Shown here: one piece after another, positions 1 to 6,670 of the stretch
Layout: each line of letters starts with the position of its first letter
Numbering within the stretch: position 1 is the first letter of the stretch
Assembly: GCA_051867915.1 (NCBI GenBank)
Contig: JBJDZJ010000113.1
Span: 1 to 11,799 of the forward strand
Source of the DNA: CAKSQF01 sp051867915
GTDB taxonomy: Bacteria; Bacillota; Clostridia; Oscillospirales; CAG-272
DNA length: 11,799 nt
Direction of reading: 5' to 3'
Made by a program: the position numbers and the translations under genes
Notes under the pieces: model-generated
What the model saw: the letters and a program-made list of their open reading frames with translations, nothing else
Told to the model about the DNA's origin: nothing
Database searches by the model: none

Positions 1-68
1 GCTTTGGACAATTTTACCTCTGTTGAGAAGGTAATTAGACTTTTTCGACAGCCTCCATAATTATTTTT

Positions 69-77
69 ATTATAGCA
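69..77 (-). promoter_or_regulatory. Possible divergent extended -10 promoter element
   Basis: Read on the minus strand this is TGCTATAAT, a perfect -10 hexamer preceded by the TGN extended -10 motif. No good -35 hexamer lies 16-19 bases upstream. A transcript from here would run leftwards off the window. About 50 bases further along there is an AGAGG followed after five bases by a TTG codon (minus strand, 11-9), which could start a divergent gene of which only the first codons lie inside the window. The AT-rich setting makes a chance match possible. Confidence 0.3.
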
Positions 78-168
78 GACAAATCCCCTGCGGGCTATGA
101 ATATTTTGTGAATTTTTCCCCATGGCAGGCTAAAATGAAAAAAACTTGATTTATTGCTCCCGATCCTC

Positions 169-197
169 TTGAAATTTCAAAGGAAAAGAAGTATAAT
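169..197 (+). promoter_or_regulatory. Sigma-A promoter of the lipoprotein gene
   Basis: The -35 hexamer TTGAAA (169-174) and the -10 hexamer TATAAT (192-197) are separated by 17 bases, an almost perfect housekeeping promoter. Transcription would start near 203-205, leaving a leader of about 70 bases before the lipoprotein start codon at 274. The next gene, sfsA, begins 51 bases after the lipoprotein gene with no visible terminator, so this promoter may serve both. Confidence 0.8.
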
Positions 198-208
198 ATA
201 AGAAATCT

Positions 209-244
209 GTCTGCTGTTCGGTGCTTTTCGCAAAAACGGCAGAC
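209..244 (+). other. 5'-UTR stem-loop ahead of the lipoprotein gene
   Basis: GTCTGCTGTT (209-218) pairs with AACGGCAGAC (235-244) over ten base pairs including one U-G pair, enclosing a 16-base loop with a minor TGC/GCA inner pairing. It sits within a few bases of the predicted transcript start and ends about 15 bases before the Shine-Dalgarno sequence. No U-tract follows, so it is not an intrinsic terminator. An mRNA-stabilising 5' hairpin is one reading; a protein-binding site is another. Confidence 0.5.
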
Positions 245-273
245 CAACCTTCAAACCGAAAGGAACGATTGAC

Positions 274-1980
274 ATGAAACTGCATTCCGTTCGCTCTTTG
301 GCTTTTGCCCTCGCTTTTGCCATGCTCTTTCTTCTATTAGCCTCCTGCGGCAAAAAAGAGAAAGATCCGCCTGCAACGACTGCGGATACCGTATGTTTTC
401 TGAAAAACGGAGCCAGCGATTACACCATCATCTACGGCGATTCCTCCAATGACCGCAACAAGGGCGCAGGCGTTGCCGCTTACAGCCTGTCTGCCGCCAT
501 CAAGGAGACTACCGGAGTGGAAATTCCGGTGGAATCCAATATTGCGGGGGATGAGAGCGCAACCGGCGGAAAGGAAATTCTCATCGGACTGACCGACAGA
601 GTCCAGTCTGCCGAACAGTTGGGAAATCTCCGTGTCAACGATTATGTCATCGCCGTGACGGGCGAGAAGCTGGTGATCGGCGGCGGTTCTGCCGAAAAGA
701 CCGCCGAAGCCGTAAAAAAGTTCATTCAGCTTTATTTTTCCCAGCCCCAGACCAACCTGATTCTGGCGTCCGATTATCGGTATGAGAAGAAGGCCGACTA
801 TGCGCTTTCCTCCCTGACCCTGTGCGGAAAGGAACTGTCCGAATTCTCCGTGATTTATGCCGCCGGAAACGAGGCGTCCGCCAATCGGCTTGCCGCAGGG
901 CTGGAAAGCCTGTACGGCTATACTCTTCCGGTCAGCCCGGACAGCGTGACCGAAACCGAATGCGAGATTCTGGTGGGCAATACCAAACGCTCCCAAAGCA
1001 CCCAGAACACAGAGAACGGCTATCAGATCCGACAGGACGGCAGTAAACTGGTTATCTCGGGATCGGATGTCGGCTCGGTGGGAAGCGGTGTTTATGCGTT
1101 CCTGTCCTATCTGGAAGCTTCGGGGGACAGCCTGACTTTGGACGGATGCAGTCAAAGCGGAGCTTTCGATGCGTCGGCGACCGTCAGGATCATGGATCTG
1201 AATCTGACCCTCAGCGGATATGCCGACAATTCGGTTGTCAACCGTTATCCCCGCCTGTATGAACTGGTTTCGACCTATTCGCCCTCCATACTCTGTCTGC
1301 AGGAGCTGTCGGGTACCACCTGGTACGACTGCATCACCGAAGGAATCGGAGATACTCCCGCCCTGACCGATCGCTATGCCTTTGTGGGTACCCCCAGAAA
1401 CGGAGACGAACCCCAATATACAGCAGGGCTGACTGGCGCATACGATGCCATTCTGTACGATCCGTCGGTCTATCGGCTGGAGGACAGCGGAACCTTCTGG
1501 CTGTCCGAAACGCCGACCGTTCCCTCTGTGGGCTGGGACGGAAGAACCCGTGCAATCTGTACATGGGCGAAGCTCACCGATCTGCAAAGCGGCAAAACCT
1601 TCGCCGTGATGAATACCCAGCTGGATTCCTACGGCAGTAAGTCGCCTCTGAACGGAATGAATCTGATCTGCGAGCGGGCGGAGGACTTTGACTGCCCGGT
1701 GATCCTCTGCGGCGATCTGGTGTCCGGTGACACCGGGAAGCCTTATCAGGCGGCCATATCGGCGGGATTTCTGGATAGCGCTTCAGCGGCTCTGATCGCC
1801 GAAGAGGTGGGCAGTACGGTCAACAACTACGGTTCTTCGAATGCTTCCGCAAAAGCCACCGATTTTATCTTCGCAACGCTTGGCAATACCCGTGTCGAAC
1901 ACTACCGGGTTATCCGGGATCTGATCGACGGCGGGTATGTGTCCTCACACTGGGCAATCCTTGCCGAAATCGGCATCTGA
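274..1980 (+). CDS. Secreted lipoprotein with degenerate endonuclease/exonuclease/phosphatase-like domain
   Basis: The 568-residue protein starts with a lipoprotein signal peptide: basic residues, a hydrophobic run of about 14, and the lipobox LLASC, so Cys25 should be lipidated and the protein anchored outside the cytoplasmic membrane. Residues about 48-155 and 189-282 are two diverged copies of one module, each with an IIY/VIY strand, an amphipathic helix, an EILIG/EILVG strand and a KLVI strand. Residues about 303-568 match the DNase I/exonuclease III-like fold: N310, QE at 343-344, a GTFWLSETP segment, GD at 480-481, D530 and H559. Three usual active-site residues are changed: the His of NTHLD is Gln449, the Asn of GDxN is Val483, and the Asp of SDH is Ser558. 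Catalysis is therefore doubtful. The start is supported by AAAGGAA (259-265), eight bases before ATG. The substrate is unknown; a sugar-phosphate, lipid or nucleic acid binding role is inference. Confidence 0.85.
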   Translation: MKLHSVRSLAFALAFAMLFLLLASCGKKEKDPPATTADTVCFLKNGASDYTIIYGDSSNDRNKGAGVAAYSLSAAIKETTGVEIPVESNIAGDESATGGKEILIGLTDRVQSAEQLGNLRVNDYVIAVTGEKLVIGGGSAEKTAEAVKKFIQLYFSQPQTNLILASDYRYEKKADYALSSLTLCGKELSEFSVIYAAGNEASANRLAAGLESLYGYTLPVSPDSVTETECEILVGNTKRSQSTQNTENGYQIRQDGSKLVISGSDVGSVGSGVYAFLSYLEASGDSLTLDGCSQSGAFDASATVRIMDLNLTLSGYADNSVVNRYPRLYELVSTYSPSILCLQELSGTTWYDCITEGIGDTPALTDRYAFVGTPRNGDEPQYTAGLTGAYDAILYDPSVYRLEDSGTFWLSETPTVPSVGWDGRTRAICTWAKLTDLQSGKTFAVMNTQLDSYGSKSPLNGMNLICERAEDFDCPVILCGDLVSGDTGKPYQAAISAGFLDSASAALIAEEVGSTVNNYGSSNASAKATDFIFATLGNTRVEHYRVIRDLIDGGYVSSHWAILAEIGI

Positions 1981-2031
1981 TCGGCAGACAGCCGGACAAT
2001 TCATATTTTATAAGAAGGGACGGCAGAAGAA

Positions 2032-2706
2032 ATGCACTACAACCGTACGGTTCACGGGACATTTATCAGCCGTCCCAACCGTTTTATCGCCATCTGTGAA
2101 GTGGAGGGCAGTCAAAGGGTTTGCCATGTGAAGAATACCGGACGCTGTCGGGAACTGCTGATCCCCGGCGCCACCGTGATTCTGGTGCCTTCGGACAATC
2201 CCGCAAGGAAGACGCCCTTCGATCTGGTGGCGGTCTATAAGGGGAGCCGCCTCATCAATATGGATTCCCAGATTCCCAACCGTGCGGCAGAAGAGTTCCT
2301 GCCCGCTCTTTTCCCCGGAGATTTGCAGATCTTTCCCGAACGGGGGTATGAAAATTCCCGATTTGATTTTTATCTGATCCACAAGGGGAGGGAGTGCTAT
2401 CTGGAGGTCAAGGGCGTGACCTTGGAGGAGGACGGCGTCGTTCGGTTTCCGGACGCCCCTACCGAAAGAGGGGTCAAGCACATTAGGGAGCTGATCGCCG
2501 CCCGACGGGCAGGATACGGTGCCTATCTGCTTTTCGTGATCCAGATGGAGGGCGTGTCGGAGCTTCGCCCCAATGAGGCAACCGATCCCGCTTTCGCCGC
2601 CGCCCTGCGGGAGGCCGCAGGGGCAGGCGTTGAGATTCTCGCCTACGACTGCCATGTCACCGAGGATTCCATGTCCCTCCGGATGCCGGTGAAGGTGGTG
2701 CTTTGA
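2032..2706 (+). CDS. sfsA: SfsA family protein (PD-(D/E)XK nuclease-like)
   Basis: The 224-residue product has the full length and pattern of SfsA. The N-terminal half resembles an OB-fold, with the family segments RPNRFIA and HVKNTGRCRELL. The C-terminal half carries RFDFYL with D112, then E125-V-K127 in YLEVKGVTL, and the segment FPDAPTERG leading to KHIREL. D112 with E125/K127 fits the PD-(D/E)XK nuclease active site. SfsA was named from sugar fermentation stimulation in E. coli and has been linked to DNA binding; its precise role remains unsettled. The gene starts 51 bases after the lipoprotein stop with no terminator between, so cotranscription is likely. The ribosome binding site (AAGGGA, 2015-2020) is somewhat distant, 11 bases from ATG. 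The T-box promoter of the next operon begins 41 bases after its stop. Confidence 0.93.
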   Translation: MHYNRTVHGTFISRPNRFIAICEVEGSQRVCHVKNTGRCRELLIPGATVILVPSDNPARKTPFDLVAVYKGSRLINMDSQIPNRAAEEFLPALFPGDLQIFPERGYENSRFDFYLIHKGRECYLEVKGVTLEEDGVVRFPDAPTERGVKHIRELIAARRAGYGAYLLFVIQMEGVSELRPNEATDPAFAAALREAAGAGVEILAYDCHVTEDSMSLRMPVKVVL

Positions 2707-2747
2707 TTAAAATTTTCGGTACTTCCTGATTTTTTTTGAAAAAACTC

Positions 2748-2776
2748 TTGACAAATCGGGAATGCTATGCTAAAAT
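2748..2776 (+). promoter_or_regulatory. Promoter of the aspS-gatC-gatA-gatB operon
   Basis: A perfect -35 TTGACA (2748-2753) lies 17 bases from the -10 TAAAAT (2771-2776), which also has the extended TG at 2768-2769. Initiation near 2783 would place the T-box leader at the 5' end of the transcript. Confidence 0.88.
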
Positions 2777-2781
2777 AGCAC

Positions 2782-3093
2782 AAAAGTGTTGATGGGAAAA
2801 AGTAGCCCGGAGACTTCCTCACAGAGAGTCGCAGCAGGTGCGAGTGCGGCAGGAAGACCGGATGAAAGAACATCCCGGAGCAGCCGACCGAAAGCGAAAA
2901 CGCCGGTAGATTCGGACGCAGGCGGAGCGTTACAGCCGCAGGATATAAAAATCGGATGTGTCCCATCTTCCTTTGGGGACGGTATGGGAACAGGACGGTT
3001 TTTGCGTCTGTAAGCAGAGCCGATAAGGCTAATTTGGGTGGTACCGCGGAAGCTGTCTTTCGTCCCATGATGGGATGAGACAGCGATTTTTTT
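2782..3093 (+). promoter_or_regulatory. T-box riboswitch controlling aspS-gatC, gatA and gatB
   Basis: This 310-base leader has the canonical T-box parts in order. The lower Stem I helix pairs GGGA (2794-2797) with TCCC (2873-2876). The loop-E element AGTA is at 2801-2804. The upper helix pairs CCGG (2807-2810) with CCGG (2858-2861), continued by CTTCCT (2814-2819) with AGGAAG (2851-2856), and the distal AGAGAG bulge is at 2823-2828. The 3' side of the specifier loop (2862-2872) contains GAAC at 2868-2871, offering AAC (Asn) next to the purine before the helix and an overlapping GAA (Glu). A Stem III-like hairpin pairs 2961-2966 with 2984-2989. The conserved T-box ending TGGTACCGCG is at 3039-3048, with TGGT to pair the tRNA acceptor end. 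Uncharged cognate tRNA should stabilise the antiterminator and allow read-through. The element family is certain; the specifier assignment is by eye. Confidence 0.93.
3052..3093 (+). terminator. T-box intrinsic terminator
   Basis: GCTGTCT (3052-3058) pairs with AGACAGC (3078-3084), and an inner helix pairs TCCCA (3063-3067) with TGGGA (3071-3075). A run of seven T follows at 3087-3093. The 5' arm begins four bases after the conserved T-box sequence, the usual arrangement in which antiterminator and terminator are mutually exclusive. Confidence 0.9.
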
Positions 3094-3122
3094 ATGCCGA
3101 TTTTCCCCGAAAGGATGAATTG

Positions 3123-5207
3123 ATGATGGAAAAACGAACCAAATATTGCGGTGAATTCCGTGAAACCGATGTAGACAGCCAAGCCGTTGCCTGTGGCTGG
3201 GTGCTGACCAAGCGGGACATGGGCGGTGTGATTTTCCTGGATCTGCGGGACCGGGAGGGAACGCTCCAGGTGGTGCTGGATCAAAGTCTGCTGCCTTCTG
3301 CCGATTTTGCCGTCGGCGAGAGTCTGAGACCCCAGTCGGTGATTTCAGTTGGAGGAAGAGTGCGGATGCGCTCGGCCGACACCTATAACCCCAAAATTGC
3401 CACCGGAACGGTAGAGCTTGCGGCAGAGTCGCTGACCCTGCTTTCGTCAGCCGATCCTCTGCCCTTTACCCTTGACGACAGCGCAAGTATTCGTGAAGAT
3501 CTCAGGCTGAAATACCGTTATCTGGATCTTCGCCGCCCGAAGATGATCGGGAACCTGCGCTATCGGGACCGGATACAGCTGACGGCAAGAAACTTCCTCT
3601 CCGAACACGGTTTTATTGAGGTCGAGACTCCGATGCTGTGCAAATCCACTCCCGAGGGTGCCAGAGACTATCTGGTCCCCAGCCGTGTCCATCCCGGCTC
3701 CTTCTACGCTCTGCCTCAGTCGCCTCAGATTTACAAACAGCTTCTGATGGTGGGCGGTGTGGATAAGTACTATCAGATCGCCAGATGCTTCCGGGATGAG
3801 GATCTCAGAGCAGACCGTCAGCCCGAGTTTACTCAGGTGGATCTGGAGATGTCCTTCGTGGGTCAGGAAGAGGTTCTGCAGACGGTGGAGGAACTGCTCA
3901 AAGACATTTTTTACAAGATGAAGGGCGTCCGCCTTACCGACCCCTTCCCCCGCATCACCTGGACCGAGGCGATGGATGTCTACGGCTCGGATAAGCCCGA
4001 TCTGCGTTTTGACCTGCCTATTGTGGACCTGACCGATCTTGCGGGAAGCTGTACCTTCTCGGTGTTCCGGAAAGCAGTGGACAACGGCGGCGTGGTCCGA
4101 GGAATCCGTGTGCCGGGCGGGGCTAAATTCACCCGTACCGAGATCGAAATGCTCACCGAAAAGGCACTGGGCTACGGCGCCAAGGGTATGGCGTGGATTC
4201 TGATCCGTCCCGACGGTTCGGTGAACTCCATTCTGGAAAAGTATTTTACAAAGGCGGAGTTTGAGAAGATTCTGCAAAGAACCGGATGCGGGGCAGGGGA
4301 TTTCCTTCTGTTCTGCGCCGATAAGCTGGAGACGGTCCGCAGAACCCTCGGGGGACTGCGGCTGGATATCGCCGATCTGCTGGGGCTTCGGAAGAAGGAT
4401 GAGTACCGTTTCCTGATTATCACCGATTTCCCTCAGTTTGAGTGGTCGGAGGAGGAGGGACGCTATCTGGCGACCCATCATCCCTTTACCATGCCCTATG
4501 AGGAGGATCTGCCCTATCTGTTTTCCGATCCCGGAAAGGTTCGGGCGCAGGCCTACGATTTTGTATTAAACGGCGTGGAGCTTGGCTCGGGATCGGTGCG
4601 GATTCACGATCAGAAGGTGCAGAAGACCATGTTTGAAGCGCTGGGCTTTGACGATCAGACCATTGAAGATCGCTTTGGATTCATGGTTCACGCCTTCCGG
4701 TACGGTACCCCTCCCCATGCCGGCTTTGCCTTCGGACTGGACCGTCTGACCATGCTCCTGCTGGGTGCCGACTCCCTTCGGGAGGTCATTGCCTTCCCGA
4801 AGATCAAGGACGCATCCTGCCCCATGACCGACGCGCCCACGCCCGTGGATGCTTCTCAGCTGGAGGTGCTGAATCTGCTTCAGACGCAGGCGGAAAAAAC
4901 GGTCGCCGAGCGCAGGCGTAAGGAAAAGGGAGGCATTGACATTGATCGGATTGCCGATCTGGCCAAGCTGTCGCTGACTGCCGAGGAAAAGGCCTGTGCG
5001 GTTGCCGACATGGAGGAGATGATTGCCTTTGCAGGCCGCCTGTCCTCGGTGGACACGGCGGGCGTCGATCCCATGGCTCATGTGACCGATCTTTTCAATG
5101 TTTTCCGTGAGGATGAACCGCGGTGCGATTATACCCGTGAAGAACTTTTGCAGAATGCCAAAACCAAAACCGACGAGGCCATCTATGTGCCTCGGGTTGT
5201 CGAGTGA
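3123..5207 (+). CDS. aspS-gatC: Aspartyl-tRNA synthetase fused to GatC
   Basis: The 694-residue product joins a complete bacterial-type AspRS (about 1-590) to a complete GatC (about 603-694). The AspRS part has an N-terminal OB anticodon-binding domain (RDMGGVIFLDLRDREG, 31-46), class II motif 1 with VETP (P170), motif 2 FRDEDLRADRQPEF (223-236), a GAD insertion domain, and motif 3 GLDRLTML with R541. A charged linker rich in Arg, Lys and Glu leads into GatC, recognised by DRIADLAKLSL, AHVTDLFNVFREDE and a VPRVVE end. No other gatC is visible in the window. The ATG at 3123 is chosen because AAAGGATG lies eight bases upstream; an in-frame start at 3075 would fall inside the terminator hairpin. 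The enzyme aspartylates tRNA(Asp) and, if nondiscriminating, tRNA(Asn), handing Asp-tRNA(Asn) to GatAB. The stop codon is 17 bases before the preferred gatA start. Single-base damage is not evident: both halves are intact and in one frame. Confidence 0.95.
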   Translation: MMEKRTKYCGEFRETDVDSQAVACGWVLTKRDMGGVIFLDLRDREGTLQVVLDQSLLPSADFAVGESLRPQSVISVGGRVRMRSADTYNPKIATGTVELAAESLTLLSSADPLPFTLDDSASIREDLRLKYRYLDLRRPKMIGNLRYRDRIQLTARNFLSEHGFIEVETPMLCKSTPEGARDYLVPSRVHPGSFYALPQSPQIYKQLLMVGGVDKYYQIARCFRDEDLRADRQPEFTQVDLEMSFVGQEEVLQTVEELLKDIFYKMKGVRLTDPFPRITWTEAMDVYGSDKPDLRFDLPIVDLTDLAGSCTFSVFRKAVDNGGVVRGIRVPGGAKFTRTEIEMLTEKALGYGAKGMAWILIRPDGSVNSILEKYFTKAEFEKILQRTGCGAGDFLLFCADKLETVRRTLGGLRLDIADLLGLRKKDEYRFLIITDFPQFEWSEEEGRYLATHHPFTMPYEEDLPYLFSDPGKVRAQAYDFVLNGVELGSGSVRIHDQKVQKTMFEALGFDDQTIEDRFGFMVHAFRYGTPPHAGFAFGLDRLTMLLLGADSLREVIAFPKIKDASCPMTDAPTPVDASQLEVLNLLQTQAEKTVAERRRKEKGGIDIDRIADLAKLSLTAEEKACAVADMEEMIAFAGRLSSVDTAGVDPMAHVTDLFNVFREDEPRCDYTREELLQNAKTKTDEAIYVPRVVE

Positions 5208-5224
5208 GAAAGAGGGTGAATTTT

Positions 5225-6670
5225 GTGAGCGAAATGAAGATTACTTCCATGACCCTGTTTGAACTTTCGGATCAGATTCGGAACAAAACACTGTCCTCGG
5301 CGGAAATCACCGACGCCTATCTGCAAAAGATCGCCGAAACCGACGACAAAATCGGCGCCTATCTGACCGTCTGTGCCGATTCTGCCCGCAAAACGGCGAA
5401 AAAATGCGATCAAGAGACTCCAAAAGGCAGGCTTTGGGGCATTCCCGTGGGAATCAAGGACAACATCTGCACCAAAGGGGTGAAAACCACCTGCGCATCG
5501 AAAATGCTGGAGGATTTTATCCCCGTATACGATGCGACCGCATGGAAGTCCTTGGAAAACAGCGGTGCCGTCCTTTTGGGAAAGCTGAATATGGACGAAT
5601 TCGCCATGGGTTCCTCTACCGAAAACAGTTCTTTTCACCCCACCCGTAACCCTCACGATGTCAGCCGAGTTCCCGGCGGCTCGTCGGGCGGTTCTGCGGC
5701 GGCAGTGGCGGCGGAGACTGCCCCTTATGCACTGGGTTCCGATACCGGAGGATCGGTGCGTCAGCCGGCAGCATTCTGCGGCGTGGTGGGCATGAAGCCC
5801 ACTTACGGCAGTGTGTCGAGAAACGGTCTGATCGCCTTCGCCTCCTCGCTGGATCAGATCGGACCCATAACCAAGGATGTCCGGGACAATGCACTGGTTC
5901 TGGACGCCATCCGGGGTCACGATCCCATGGACTCCACCTCTGTAAAATCCGACGCTCCCTCCGCCCTGTCCGGACTGGAGAAAGGGGTCAAGGGACTGAA
6001 AATTGCCCTGCCCGTTGAGTTCTTTGCCGAAGGGATTTCCCCCGATGTGAAGAGATGCGTCCTTTCGGCGGCGAAGACCTTTGAAGGACTGGGAGCAACC
6101 GTGGACTATGTTTCCATGCCCCTGCTGTCCGAGGCACTGCCCGCCTACTATATTCTGTCGAGCGCCGAAGCCTCCTCCAATCTGGCAAGATTTGACGGCA
6201 TTCGCTACGGACACCGCACCGACGAATACCGGGATGTGGAGGAGCTGTACCGCAAATCCCGCAGTGAGGGATTCGGCAGAGAGGTCAAACGCCGCATTAT
6301 GCTGGGAACCTTTGCCCTGTCCGCAGGTTACTACGATGCCTACTACAAAAAGGCGCTTCAGATGCGCCGCATGATCTCCGATCTGTACGGATCGGTCTAT
6401 AAAACCTTCGATCTGATCCTGTCCCCCACGGCTCCCACTGTCGCATACAAACTGGGAGAGAAAACCGAGGATCCCATGGAAATGTATCTCGGCGATATTT
6501 ACACCGTACCCGTCAGCATTGCGGGTCTGCCCGCTCTGTCCCTCCCCTGCGGAAAGGGAGACGGCGGACTGCCTGTGGGAATGCAGCTGATCGGAAAAGC
6601 ATTTGATGAGGCAACCATCTATCAGGCGGCATACGCCTATGAACAGACCGAAGGAGGGAAGAGCATATGA
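5225..6670 (+). CDS. gatA: Asp-tRNA(Asn)/Glu-tRNA(Gln) amidotransferase subunit A
   Basis: GatA is the amidase-signature glutaminase of GatCAB; it releases ammonia from glutamine for amidation of the misacylated tRNA bound by GatB. With the GTG start at 5225 the protein is 481 residues, the family norm. The Lys-Ser-Ser triad is intact: K78 in GIPVGIKDNI, S153 in PGGSSGGSAAA and S177 in GSDTGGSVRQPA. The segment CGVVGMKPTYG follows as expected. The GTG at 5225 is preferred because GAGGG (5212-5216) lies eight bases upstream. Other possibilities are a GTG at 5204, overlapping the preceding stop and without a ribosome binding site, and the ATG at 5234. It is translated right after the aspS-gatC fusion and overlaps gatB by four bases, so the subunits should be made together under the T-box. 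Confidence 0.95.
   Translation: MSEMKITSMTLFELSDQIRNKTLSSAEITDAYLQKIAETDDKIGAYLTVCADSARKTAKKCDQETPKGRLWGIPVGIKDNICTKGVKTTCASKMLEDFIPVYDATAWKSLENSGAVLLGKLNMDEFAMGSSTENSSFHPTRNPHDVSRVPGGSSGGSAAAVAAETAPYALGSDTGGSVRQPAAFCGVVGMKPTYGSVSRNGLIAFASSLDQIGPITKDVRDNALVLDAIRGHDPMDSTSVKSDAPSALSGLEKGVKGLKIALPVEFFAEGISPDVKRCVLSAAKTFEGLGATVDYVSMPLLSEALPAYYILSSAEASSNLARFDGIRYGHRTDEYRDVEELYRKSRSEGFGREVKRRIMLGTFALSAGYYDAYYKKALQMRRMISDLYGSVYKTFDLILSPTAPTVAYKLGEKTEDPMEMYLGDIYTVPVSIAGLPALSLPCGKGDGGLPVGMQLIGKAFDEATIYQAAYAYEQTEGGKSI

Noticed and set aside
14..34. Short inverted repeat TTACCT / AGGTAA near the left edge as a terminator
   Set aside because: The stem is only six base pairs, AT-rich, with a nine-base loop, and the T-run comes too far downstream.
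337..1587. A 416-codon open frame on the minus strand opposite the lipoprotein gene
   Set aside because: It lacks a promoter, ribosome binding site and recognisable domains, and its composition is what antisense of a codon-biased gene gives. The plus-strand protein has a clear signal peptide and fold.
2707..2747. T-rich stretch after sfsA as a terminator
   Set aside because: There is a run of eight T at 2730-2737 but no convincing GC-rich stem before it; the stretch only leads into the T-box promoter.
2786..3013. A 75-codon open frame inside the T-box leader
   Set aside because: Every part of it is explained by conserved T-box RNA structure; there is no suitable ribosome binding site and the peptide is low-complexity.
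3075..3122. Upstream in-frame extension of aspS-gatC to an ATG at 3075
   Set aside because: That ATG lies within the T-box terminator hairpin and has no ribosome binding site; the extra residues do not match AspRS, while 3123 has AAAGGATG at the right distance.
5183..6214. A 343-codon open frame on the minus strand opposite gatA
   Set aside because: The plus strand encodes GatA with an intact catalytic triad; the antisense frame is rich in Gly, His and Gln with no family features.
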